This document shows, piece after piece, positions 1 through 7,864 of a stretch of 64,000 nt of DNA. Below the pieces are notes generated by a model. That model was given only the letters and a program-made list of their open reading frames with translations. It made no database searches and was not told where the DNA came from. Within the stretch, counting starts at the first letter, position 1; the number at the start of each line of letters is the position of its first letter. Origin of the DNA: Mariniphaga sp041687255 (GTDB lineage Bacteria; Bacteroidota; Bacteroidia; Bacteroidales; Prolixibacteraceae); assembly GCA_041687255.1 (NCBI GenBank), contig JAWLCL010000002.1, forward strand, positions 465,092-529,091, read 5' to 3'. The position numbers and the translations under genes are program-made.

Positions 1-1
1 G

Positions 2-640
2 GTACTGTTCAAAGCTTATTCTTTGCTGCCGGCCCAGCTGGCCCAGCCATTGAACATGGTATGGCCCATCGTGCTCACTCTGCTGTCGGTGCCACTGCTG
101 GGGCAGAAAATTGGCAGGTGGAGCATTGCAGGTTTATTTATAAGCTTTGCAGGGGTAGTGTTCATTTCATCACAGGGAGGCCTGAGCGGTTTTCAAAACA
201 CCAGCTTTACCGGCGTTCTTTTAGCCCTGGGTAGCTCGGTATTCTGGTCGCTCTATTGGATACTCAACGTCCGCGATAACCGCGACGGAGTGTTAAAGTT
301 GTTCCTGAATTTCCTGTTTGGCCTGCTGTACCTTACAATTGTCATGTACTTTTTTTCCGACTTCAGGATAAAGCCCGGAACAGGATTATATGCCGCCATC
401 TATGTGGGAATATTTGAAGTGGGTTTAACTTATGTTTTCTGGATGAAAGCTATGCAACTAAGCACCAATAATGCCAAAATTGGAAACATGGTTTTTCTGG
501 CTCCTTTCCTTTCACTTATATTTATCCGCTTCATCCTGAATGAAACCTTGTTCGTGACTACTTTCATCGGGCTGGCTTTTATTGTGGCAGGAATTTTTGT
601 GCAACAATTCGACAGGAAAAAAAAGTTAAAGGAAGTATAA
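2..640 (+). CDS. EamA/DMT-family transporter, 5'-truncated by the window edge
   Basis: The frame is open from the first bases of the window (reading VLFKAYSLLPAQ), so the true start lies upstream; an in-frame TTG at 23 is only an internal codon. The visible 212 residues hold about six hydrophobic segments and correspond to the C-terminal EamA repeat of drug/metabolite transporters, with the usual pattern of a helix pair, a short loop with QKI and GRW, and a final helix followed by a basic tail (FDRKKKLKEV). Such proteins are inner-membrane permeases for small metabolites. The substrate cannot be read from the sequence. The family call is firm and the specificity unknown. Confidence 0.85.
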   Translation, partial: VLFKAYSLLPAQLAQPLNMVWPIVLTLLSVPLLGQKIGRWSIAGLFISFAGVVFISSQGGLSGFQNTSFTGVLLALGSSVFWSLYWILNVRDNRDGVLKLFLNFLFGLLYLTIVMYFFSDFRIKPGTGLYAAIYVGIFEVGLTYVFWMKAMQLSTNNAKIGNMVFLAPFLSLIFIRFILNETLFVTTFIGLAFIVAGIFVQQFDRKKKLKEV

Positions 641-1005
641 CTCTTTGTTAATTAACACCAATGCCTTTCATGCAGAAATTATACAATCAGATAAATTTGC
701 CTATTTCTTCTATAAATTCATGAGTTTTTTTTATGAGCGAATCTTATAAGCACTTTCTCAGCAAGAATTAAAGCTTCCTCATAGGTTTCGTGAGCTCTGC
801 GAAACCGGCAGTTAATGTAGTCCAGCCTGTTTTCAAGTTTCATAACCGTATGCCCTCTTTGGTTACCTGCTTATACAGAGGGGAATACAAAGGGGCTGAT
901 AAATACCACAGGAAAGCTAATAGTAAAACAATATTATTGCTTTTAATTCATCAACTGAAGAAAATCAATGCCATAAGAAATTTGTATATTTCCAAAAAAC
1001 ACTGA
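641..1005. other. Intergenic stretch with a HEPN-like fragment
   Basis: About 365 bases between the transporter and the antitoxin. The only signal I find is the short minus-strand reading frame at 718-843, listed separately. The plus-strand frame at 790-1005 has no family resemblance and runs into the antitoxin start, so I treat it as chance. Confidence 0.5.
718..843 (-). pseudogene. Possible N-terminal remnant of a HEPN-type protein
   Basis: A 41-codon minus-strand frame begins with ATG at 843. Its residues 5-28 (RLDYINCRFRRAHETYEEAL and following) resemble the first helix of small HEPN-domain proteins, which typically run as a tyrosine/arginine-rich helix followed by ETLEEA. The resemblance stops after about 30 residues and the frame ends at a TGA. 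The second half of a HEPN domain, including the Rx4-6H motif, is absent. It lies beside another decayed toxin, which fits a degraded defence or toxin island, but the assignment rests on one helix. Confidence 0.25.
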
Positions 1006-1233
1006 ATGACATTTGAAAAGACATATAAAATTCCTGAAGATAACCGTCTGATTATTCAGTTACCTAAAAAATTTAAAGCCAAAAATAAGGTGAGGGTTAT
1101 TATTGAAGATGTTTATGAAAGCAGAAATGAAAAAATTAAAATGCTTAAAAAAGCATCCCAGGACCCATTGTTTCTTTCCGATATTAATGAAATAATGTCT
1201 GGTTTCAAAGAATCCGATAGTGAATTAAAATGA
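1006..1233 (+). CDS. Antitoxin of a MazEF/PemIK-like module
   Basis: A 75-residue protein. The N-terminal 35 residues (ending KVRVIIEDV) look like a short swapped-hairpin DNA-binding segment, and the C-terminal half (KMLKKASQDPLFLSDINEIM, then an acidic tail) is the pattern seen in small Bacteroidetes antitoxins that cap a MazF-type toxin. The ATG of the downstream toxin remnant overlaps the stop codon of this gene (ATGA at 1230-1233), the usual coupling of antitoxin and toxin. The gene is intact although its partner carries two stops. It would bind toxin and repress its own promoter if functional. Confidence 0.75.
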   Translation: MTFEKTYKIPEDNRLIIQLPKKFKAKNKVRVIIEDVYESRNEKIKMLKKASQDPLFLSDINEIMSGFKESDSELK

Positions 1234-1586
1234 AACATTAAAAATGGAGCATCTGGCGGGCAAATCTTGATCCGGTAATCGGGTCAGAACAGGGAAAATC
1301 CAGGCCAGTAATCATTATCAGTGAAAATGATATTAATGAATTACTTAATATCGTTAACATTATTCCTTTAACTACACTGAAATCCAATCGGATAATTTAC
1401 CCAAATGAAGCCCTATTAAAAGGTGAGATTCATGGTCTAAAAGATGATTCTATAGCATTGTGCCATCAAATACGAACCATTGATAAAAGAAGGTTATCTT
1501 TGAATTATGGTCAGGTTTCAAGTAAAGACATGTAAAAGGATGTTATTGATGCCATTTGTTTTCAACTGGGCATAAAAGCCAAATGA
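1230..1586 (+). pseudogene. MazF/PemK-type endoribonuclease toxin with two in-frame stops
   Basis: Reading from the ATG that overlaps the antitoxin stop, the frame is MKH, TAA (1239-1241), then KWSIWRANLDPVIGSEQGKS and RPVIIISEND, which is the classic PemK/MazF start (strand, LDP, GSE, K-RPV). It continues through IIPLTTLKSNR and ALCHQIRTIDKRRL, the conserved cleavage-site region with arginine and threonine, to SSKDM, then a second TAA (1533-1535), then KDVIDAICFQLGI and a TGA at 1584-1586. The full 119-codon frame has the length of the family and no frameshift. Both stops are single-base changes away from plausible sense codons. No alternative ATG, GTG or TTG start lies between the first stop and the conserved RxNLDP core. 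I infer an inactivated toxin. Confidence 0.85.
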
Positions 1587-1877
1587 AGTCTTTGACTTTT
1601 CCGCGCTTTTATTATTTAATATTTGTCTCCAGCCATTTTTGACAAATCATCAGGCTTTTACTAATTGCTAAGCTACATCATTGATATTTTATCTTCCATT
1701 CATTCATTTTTTTTCCCATTATTTTGAAAGAAGCCCGCTCCATAACTACATTTGTAAGCCGGTTGCCAGTGCGTGCAATAAAATAGGGGCAACAGCATTG
1801 CATGAAAACAGCATCTGCTTACTATCAGCGCAATAAATGAAAAAAGAAATTGCAGCAACAGAAAAAAATTCATTTTG

Positions 1878-2432
1878 ATGGACCAAAAGCCGCTTAAAAT
1901 ACTGGGCATTGACCCCGGAACAACCATAACCGGTTACGGGTTGGTTGAAATATGCAACAACAAGCCGGTTATCCTGAACATGGGTACGCTGGTGCCGGCA
2001 AAATTCTCAGACCATTACCAGCGGCTGAAGCACCTGCACGAGCGGGCGCTGCACCTCATTGAGGAATACCGCCCCGATGTGATGGCTATTGAAGCACCTT
2101 TTTACGGCAAGAACGTGCAGTCGATGCTGAAGCTGGGGCGCGGGCAGGGGGTGATTATGGCGGCAGCCCTGTTCCATTCAGTGCCCATCTGCGAGTATGC
2201 ACCGCTGCTTGTAAAACAGTCGATTACCGGGATGGGCCGCGCTTCAAAGGAACAGGTGGCGTATTTCCTGCAGAAGGTCTACAACCTCACCGACCTCAAC
2301 CAGGGACTTGATGCTACCGATGCCGTGGCGGTTGCCATTTGCCATTTTATACAACAGGGTAAGCCACAAAAAAACAAGGAGTATAAAAACTGGGGCGATT
2401 TTGTGAAAAAAAACCCGGGGCGGGTGATGTAG
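1878..2432 (+). CDS. ruvC: Crossover junction endodeoxyribonuclease RuvC
   Basis: RuvC is the homodimeric resolvase that nicks Holliday junctions symmetrically during RuvAB-driven branch migration. The 184-residue product has all four acidic catalytic residues of the RNase-H-like fold: D12 in GIDPG, E72 in AIEAPF, and D145 and D148 in GLDATDAVAVA. The length matches the bacterial family, with a short lysine-rich tail (residues 162-184). I choose the ATG at 1878 because the product then begins five residues before the first strand; an in-frame TTG one codon upstream is less likely. It stands alone here, without ruvA or ruvB nearby. Confidence 0.96.
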   Translation: MDQKPLKILGIDPGTTITGYGLVEICNNKPVILNMGTLVPAKFSDHYQRLKHLHERALHLIEEYRPDVMAIEAPFYGKNVQSMLKLGRGQGVIMAAALFHSVPICEYAPLLVKQSITGMGRASKEQVAYFLQKVYNLTDLNQGLDATDAVAVAICHFIQQGKPQKNKEYKNWGDFVKKNPGRVM

Positions 2433-2505
2433 ACGCCACATTACTATTGATATTAAAAACAAAAAATATATATATTACGTAAACCTGATTTTAACTTAAA
2501 ATATT

Positions 2506-2775
2506 ATGGATACTAAAAAATTAGCTTACTGGATTCAGCTTGTCATTTATTCTATCCTGCTGGCATTTATCATTCCCGTAGTTTTTGAATGGATACACAC
2601 CCGTTCACTTGTGATAACCACCGATGGTATTGAAGATGCCCTTTTCTTCGGCATCTTAATTCCATTTATGATATTCCTGACTAAAAATGTCAAAAACGAT
2701 TTTTTCAATGTTTTCATAGCCCTGCTTACCATCTTTACCCTGTTTTTGATATTGCGTATAGGATATCTGTTTTAA
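2506..2775 (+). CDS. Small three-helix membrane protein of unknown function
   Basis: An 89-residue protein made almost entirely of three hydrophobic segments (about residues 8-27, 42-60 and 67-88). A short loop containing WIHTRSLVITTDGIEDA joins the first two. I recognise no family. The coding bias and the A-rich leader (AACTTAAAATATT before the ATG) resemble neighbouring genes, so it is probably expressed. It follows ruvC by 73 bases, which may or may not mean a shared transcript. No catalytic or binding motif is visible. Confidence 0.6.
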   Translation: MDTKKLAYWIQLVIYSILLAFIIPVVFEWIHTRSLVITTDGIEDALFFGILIPFMIFLTKNVKNDFFNVFIALLTIFTLFLILRIGYLF

Positions 2776-3122
2776 GAGAGCTAATCATATTGAGGCCCCC
2801 TCACAACAGAGCTGTAAGGTTTTACAAATCTTATAAGTTCTTGCTATAGATGTATTCTGAGCAGCTTGAGTTTATATCAGCTGTTATTTTTGTTTGTAGT
2901 TTATTGATCTCTTTATGTTGCTCTTTTGTAATAATGTATATTTTTTCTTGAAAAGGTTTTTAAATGATTACTTTCACTTTAGGCAGCGTTACCTGAGAAA
3001 AATTTTATAATATTCAGGAGGATTTTTATTGATTTGTTTTTTATTTTTTTAAAAAGCAAATCCTATCTTTGGAATTAATTATTAAATCTATTTTCAGCAA
3101 TAAGAAATAATATACGTTAACA
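2776..3122. other. AT-rich intergenic region upstream of the oxidoreductase operon
   Basis: About 350 bases with no coding signal. Two matches to the Bacteroidetes -7 element occur on the plus strand: TATTTTTG at 2885-2892 and TATCTTTG at 3064-3071. The second is the better placed for the gene at 3123. No convincing terminator hairpin follows the small membrane protein. Confidence 0.5.
3064..3071 (+). promoter_or_regulatory. Candidate -7 promoter element for the oxidoreductase/DUF1080 operon
   Basis: TATCTTTG is an exact match to the Bacteroidetes consensus TAnnTTTG. It would start transcription near 3077, giving a leader of about 45 bases. A -33 TTTG is present at 3033-3036, but its 27-base spacing is longer than usual, so only the -7 box is well supported. 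Confidence 0.45.
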
Positions 3123-4394
3123 ATGAGCAATAAACATTCTACTTCAAGAAGAAGATTTTTAAAAGGTGCCTTGGTTGCAGGAGCTGGTTTAACCATAGTT
3201 CCCCGCCATGTGCTGGGTGGGACAGGATTCATTCCTCCATCTGATCAGCTGACAAAAGCAATTATTGGTGTAGGGGGAATGGGAAGAAACCATATCCCAT
3301 ATGAAGATACACGTGTAGTAGCCATATGTGACGTCGATCGTCTGCATCTGGAAAAGGCAAAAAGCATGATTGATTACAATGTCAAAACGTTCGCCGATTT
3401 CGGAGAAGTGCTACAGTTACCGGAGGTGGATATCGTGCATATTGCCACGCCTCCGCACTGGCATGGTATAATGGCTGCAGAAGCTGCAAAGGCAGGTAAG
3501 GACATCTGGTGTGAAAAACCTATGACCCGCACCATAGGTGAGGGGAAAAAGGTTATGGAGGCAGTAAACGCCCATGGACGCATGTTCCGCCTGAATACCT
3601 GGTTCCGGTTCAAGGACACTTTCTATGGCCTTGGAACGGATGTTAAACCTTTGAAAAAAATAATCGACAGCGGAATCCTGGGGTGGCCATTGAAAGTAAC
3701 GGTAAGCGGAGTTACGGGTTACGACTGGAAGTTTTACTGGAGCGGGGAGCATAATCTTAAGCCCATGCCTGTACCTGAGCAACTCGATTATGATATGTGG
3801 TTGGGGCCTGCACCTTACAGACCCTACAATCCGGAGAGGGTGCATTCAAAATTCCGGGGATACTGGGATTATGATGGCGGTGGCCTGGGTGATATGGGGC
3901 AGCATTACCTCGACCCGGTGCAATACCTTTTAGGCAAAGACGATACAAATCCTGTACGTATTGAAGTTGATGCACCACAGCAACATTACGATGCTGTTGG
4001 GTCGTGGCGAAGAATTACTTATACCTATGCCGATGGTTGTCAGGTTATTCTCGACGGTGAGAATAAAGATAAAGATGCTGCTTATATTGAAGGACCCAAT
4101 GGAAAAATATTCCGCGGATTCCGTTCCGATATTCCCAACCTTCAGTCATTCCTGAAAACGTTACCTGACCCGGAACCTCAAATTACTGAATTTTCTGAAT
4201 CGGTAAAGACCCGGAAGAAATTTGCCCTGAATGAAACCAACGGTTTCCGTTCATCAACGTTGGTAAACCTTGGTATTATTGCTGTTAGACTCGGGCGGAC
4301 CCTTAACTTCGATCCCGATAAACTCCGGTTTATTGATGATGAGGGTGCTAACCGGCTTATAAATCAACCCATGCGTGCTCCCTGGACCATTTGA
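3123..4394 (+). CDS. Secreted Gfo/Idh/MocA-family oxidoreductase with Tat signal
   Basis: A 423-residue NAD(P)-dependent sugar oxidoreductase. The N-terminus has a twin-arginine signal (SRRRFLKGALVAGAGLTIV, about residues 8-27), so it is exported folded with its cofactor. A Rossmann segment follows (IIGVGGMGRNH, near residues 48-58), then the family signature CEKPMTRT near residue 134 and a C-terminal alpha/beta domain with YDGGGLGDMGQHYLDP, whose histidine is typical of the catalytic region. Members oxidise or reduce ring hydroxyls of sugars. The gene lies 34 bases upstream of a DUF1080 protein. In Bacteroidetes such pairs oxidise glycosides at C3 so that the bond can be eliminated, and I infer the same role here. 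Confidence 0.88.
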   Translation: MSNKHSTSRRRFLKGALVAGAGLTIVPRHVLGGTGFIPPSDQLTKAIIGVGGMGRNHIPYEDTRVVAICDVDRLHLEKAKSMIDYNVKTFADFGEVLQLPEVDIVHIATPPHWHGIMAAEAAKAGKDIWCEKPMTRTIGEGKKVMEAVNAHGRMFRLNTWFRFKDTFYGLGTDVKPLKKIIDSGILGWPLKVTVSGVTGYDWKFYWSGEHNLKPMPVPEQLDYDMWLGPAPYRPYNPERVHSKFRGYWDYDGGGLGDMGQHYLDPVQYLLGKDDTNPVRIEVDAPQQHYDAVGSWRRITYTYADGCQVILDGENKDKDAAYIEGPNGKIFRGFRSDIPNLQSFLKTLPDPEPQITEFSESVKTRKKFALNETNGFRSSTLVNLGIIAVRLGRTLNFDPDKLRFIDDEGANRLINQPMRAPWTI

Positions 4395-4428
4395 TTGGGA
4401 ATTGTATGATTAAAAATTAGTATAAGAA

Positions 4429-7400
4429 ATGATGAATAAAAGAGTTTTTCAATATACCATTATTTTACTCCTGAGTGTGCTGACTGTAGGTTCATTTGCC
4501 CAGGATAAAAGAACACTTGACACAAAAGTGGCAGATGCCCTTGCTCAAATGCCAACAAATGATTTGGAGCACCTCGACAGAATTATGGCTGAACTGGCCG
4601 AATTGGGCCACCCGGGCTTGAAAGAAATGTCTGGGATGTTGACTGCCCCCGGAGTTGGAGATGATACCTCCGTACGTTTTGCTATTAACAGCCTTGCCCG
4701 CTATGCAAGTGCATTTGGCAGGGAAGAAATACGCAGTACTGTGGAAGCCAGACTGCTGGAGGCGCTTAAGGCACATGCCGATATCGAAGTGAAGACTTTT
4801 TTGCTCAATCAGCTGAACCTGGTGGGAAGCAATAAAACAGTAGTTGCAATCAAAGAATACTTCGCTGTTGATGATTTGGCTGAGCCTGTTACCCAAACTC
4901 TTGTAGCTATTGGCTCACCTGAGGCTGCCAAAGCTCTATATGAGGCGCTTTCGGGAGCAAACACTGCTGCTCAGATTACCCGGGTTAGGGCATTGGGCGA
5001 GTTAAAGTATGATGAGGCTGTTGGAACAATAAGTTCTTTAGCCGCTTCTCAAGATGAAGAATTAAAAAATACCGCAATTATTGCACTTGCAAACATTGGT
5101 CATCCCGATTCCTATAAGTTGCTTTTTAAAGATGCTAAAAATACCAATGCTGAAGCAGTTCTGAACTATGCCAATCGTTTGGGAGAACGTGGAGAGACAG
5201 CGCTTTGCCGGAAGGCTTTGAATACCATAATCAAAAATAACCGGGAGGATGGAAAGCTACATTACCAGTCTGCTGCTTTATCGGCTTATGCAAAGCATTT
5301 CGGCTATGAAGCAATTCCTCTTTTATTAAAAGCCGTTGATAATTCAAATAAAGAATTCAGGTATGCTGTGTTAAATATCGCTGAGAACATTGGTGGAACT
5401 GCCGGAACGAGAAAGTGGATTGAGAAGGGAAGTTCATCTGCTCCTGCCGTTAAAGCTGAAATAACAGATATGCTTGGCCGCCGGGGAGATGTTGTTGCTG
5501 TTGATTTTGTTAAAGCAAACCTCAGCGATTCTTCTCCTGCCGTGCGTGAGGAAGCAATCGCAGCACTGGTAAAACTTCAGGGGCAGGAAGCGGTTCCTGT
5601 TTTAATAACGCATATGGCAAAAGGGAATGATTTGAATGCAGCTAAAACAGGTTTATTGCAGTTGCTCAGCCAAAAGCACCTTGCACCTGTTGCTGAACAG
5701 TTGGAGCAAACATCAGGTTCTGTTAAGGCTGCTTTTATTGAATTGGTTGCAGCCAAATCAGGAAATGGTTATTTTGATGATATCCTTGCTGCAACAAATT
5801 CTCAGAACCAGGAAGAAAAAACCGCCGCATTTGAAGCATTAAAAAATGTTTCTGCCGGAGAAAACCTGGATGCATTGATAAAACTTTTGCATGCTGTTGA
5901 CAACAAAAAAGAAATAGATCAGGTACAACAGGCTATTACAGCTGCTGCAGGTAACCAGGAAATAGAGAAAACAGAAAATGGAACTTTGTTAAAGGCGCTA
6001 AAAACTTCGAATAAAAAAGAACGTCTTATTGTGCTGCTACCTGAAATTGGCGGTGATATTGCATTGGAAACAGTGACTTCATATTTCAATAATTCTGATG
6101 GGGAACTTAAAAACGCAGCTTTTGAAGCTCTTGCTGCCTGGAGCGATTATTCAGCTGCTGCTTCTTTATATGATGTAGCTCAAAATTCAACAGGTGAATA
6201 CCGTTCAAAAGCTTTGGCAAGTTTTGTCAGGCAGGTGCGTTCGGCAAATATACCCGATGACCAGAAGCTGCTGCAATACAGGAAAATAATTCCTTTCGCA
6301 GCGGGAGCAGATGAACAGCAGATGGTAATCAGCTCCATTGGAAACCTGAAAACTTTTCTCTCGCTGGTTTATCTTGAGCAATTTCTTGATGCTAAAGAGC
6401 TGCAGCAAGCCACAGCAAGAGCCATTATGCGGATTGCCCTTCCTGATTCGAACGGTAAAAACGGCTTCTCGGGAGAAAACATCCGCAGCATGTTAAAACG
6501 TGTAGCTGCTGTACTTACCGGTGAAGACAGTGAATATGACATCATCAACATAAACAATTACCTCGATAGCATGCCTGAGGAAGAGGGTTTTGTTTCAATG
6601 TTCAATGGTAAGAACCTGGATGGCTGGCAAGGATTGGTAGGGAACCCGATAACCCGCGCTAAAATGAGCGGGCAGGAATTGAAACGTAAGCAGGAAGAAG
6701 CGAATAAAAAGATGCATGAGAACTGGGCAGTCAAAGATAACACAATCGTATTCAACGGGAGTGGCGATAATCTTTGTTCAGTCAAAAAATACGGCGATTT
6801 TGAAATGGTTGTCGACTGGCGCATTACAAAAAACGGCGATAGCGGATTGTATCTCCGTGGTACCCCACAGGTTCAGATTTGGGATACAGCGCGTGTCGAT
6901 GTAGGTGCACAGGTTGGCTCGGGTGGTTTATACAACAATCAGAAGCATGAAAGCAAACCACTTAAGGTGGCCGATAACCCTATAGGTGAATGGAACACTT
7001 TCCGTATCCGCATGATCGGTGAGAATGTAACGGTATACCTCAATGGGGAGTTGGTGGTTGACAATGTCCCTCTTGAAAATTATTGGGACAGAAGCATGCC
7101 CATTTTTGAAAAAGAGGCTATTGAGTTGCAGGCTCACGGTACCGATTTGGCTTTCCGCGATATTTATGTGAAAGAAATAAACACTCAGGAGATTGGATTA
7201 ACTGAGGAAGAAAAAAACGAAGGTTTTGCATCGTTGTTCAACGGCATGAACCTGGATGGCTGGCAGGGCAATAAAACCGACTACATAGCACAGGACGGTG
7301 AACTGCTAGTGCAGCCTGCACGCGGTGGGCATGGAAATTTGTTTACTGAAAAAGAATACAGCGACTTTGTTTTCAGGTTTGAATTCCAGCTCACTCCCGG

Positions 7401-7800
7401 TGCCAATAATGGCCTGGGTATACGAGCGCCGTTGGAAGGGGATGCTGCATATGCAGGTATGGAACTTCAGATTTTGGATAACACAGCACCTATTTATGCC
7501 AATCTTGAAGAATATCAGTATCATGGATCGGTGTATGGCGTTATACCTGCCAAAAGAGGGTTTCTGAAACCGGTAGGCGAATGGAATGAAGAGGAAGTAG
7601 TGATACAGGGTTCAAAAATTAAAATCACTCTCAACGGAACAGTTATCGTAGATGGTGATATTGCAGAGGCCAGTAAAAATGGCACTCCCGATAAGCGGGA
7701 TCATCCGGGATTGAAGCGTGAGTCAGGATACATCGGGTTTCTTGGTCACGGTTCCGAATTAAAGTTCCGGAACATCAGAGTCAAGGATTTAAAGAATTAA
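4429..7800 (+). CDS. Secreted HEAT-repeat protein with two DUF1080 (3-keto-glycoside hydrolase) domains
   Basis: A 1123-residue protein. Residues 1-25 are a signal peptide (TIILLLSVLTVGSFAQ). Residues about 40-640 consist of repeated alpha-helical pairs of HEAT type, many with the form AVREEAIAALVKLQGQEAVP. Two DUF1080 jelly-roll domains follow, near 717-914 and 930-1121. Each begins with (M/L)FNGxNLDGWQG and contains the family pattern ending in (R/K)xRD(I/L)xVK or FRNIRVKDL. DUF1080 proteins act on 3-keto-disaccharides and related oxidised glycosides. The upstream oxidoreductase would supply the 3-keto substrate. The first copy retains GDSGLYLRGTPQVQIWD and the second ANNGLGIRAP with MELQILD, both substrate-cleft signatures. 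The HEAT array suggests a scaffold for envelope partners. Confidence 0.88.
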   Translation: MMNKRVFQYTIILLLSVLTVGSFAQDKRTLDTKVADALAQMPTNDLEHLDRIMAELAELGHPGLKEMSGMLTAPGVGDDTSVRFAINSLARYASAFGREEIRSTVEARLLEALKAHADIEVKTFLLNQLNLVGSNKTVVAIKEYFAVDDLAEPVTQTLVAIGSPEAAKALYEALSGANTAAQITRVRALGELKYDEAVGTISSLAASQDEELKNTAIIALANIGHPDSYKLLFKDAKNTNAEAVLNYANRLGERGETALCRKALNTIIKNNREDGKLHYQSAALSAYAKHFGYEAIPLLLKAVDNSNKEFRYAVLNIAENIGGTAGTRKWIEKGSSSAPAVKAEITDMLGRRGDVVAVDFVKANLSDSSPAVREEAIAALVKLQGQEAVPVLITHMAKGNDLNAAKTGLLQLLSQKHLAPVAEQLEQTSGSVKAAFIELVAAKSGNGYFDDILAATNSQNQEEKTAAFEALKNVSAGENLDALIKLLHAVDNKKEIDQVQQAITAAAGNQEIEKTENGTLLKALKTSNKKERLIVLLPEIGGDIALETVTSYFNNSDGELKNAAFEALAAWSDYSAAASLYDVAQNSTGEYRSKALASFVRQVRSANIPDDQKLLQYRKIIPFAAGADEQQMVISSIGNLKTFLSLVYLEQFLDAKELQQATARAIMRIALPDSNGKNGFSGENIRSMLKRVAAVLTGEDSEYDIININNYLDSMPEEEGFVSMFNGKNLDGWQGLVGNPITRAKMSGQELKRKQEEANKKMHENWAVKDNTIVFNGSGDNLCSVKKYGDFEMVVDWRITKNGDSGLYLRGTPQVQIWDTARVDVGAQVGSGGLYNNQKHESKPLKVADNPIGEWNTFRIRMIGENVTVYLNGELVVDNVPLENYWDRSMPIFEKEAIELQAHGTDLAFRDIYVKEINTQEIGLTEEEKNEGFASLFNGMNLDGWQGNKTDYIAQDGELLVQPARGGHGNLFTEKEYSDFVFRFEFQLTPGANNGLGIRAPLEGDAAYAGMELQILDNTAPIYANLEEYQYHGSVYGVIPAKRGFLKPVGEWNEEEVVIQGSKIKITLNGTVIVDGDIAEASKNGTPDKRDHPGLKRESGYIGFLGHGSELKFRNIRVKDLKN

Positions 7801-7810
7801 AGAACAATAA

Positions 7811-7846
7811 AAAACGGGGTTTCAAAAATTGAACCCCGTTTTTTTT
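7811..7846. terminator. Bidirectional intrinsic terminator
   Basis: An 11-bp perfect stem (AAAACGGGGTT at 7811-7821 with AACCCCGTTTT at 7832-7842) is followed by a T-run on the plus strand and flanked by A-rich DNA that gives a T-run on the minus strand. It lies between the convergent DUF1080 and aldolase genes and can serve both. Confidence 0.9.
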
Positions 7847-7864
7847 AACTGTTATGCGATATTA

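Noticed and set aside
790..1005. A 71-codon plus-strand frame before the antitoxin
   Set aside because: It overlaps the HEPN-like fragment on the other strand, has no family features, no signal and no plausible ribosome site, and simply runs into the antitoxin start.
1230..1586. Reassigned stop codons as an explanation for the broken toxins
   Set aside because: TAA and TAG terminate many intact genes in this window (for example ruvC with TAG and efp with TAA), so a general code change is excluded. Only local recoding would remain possible.
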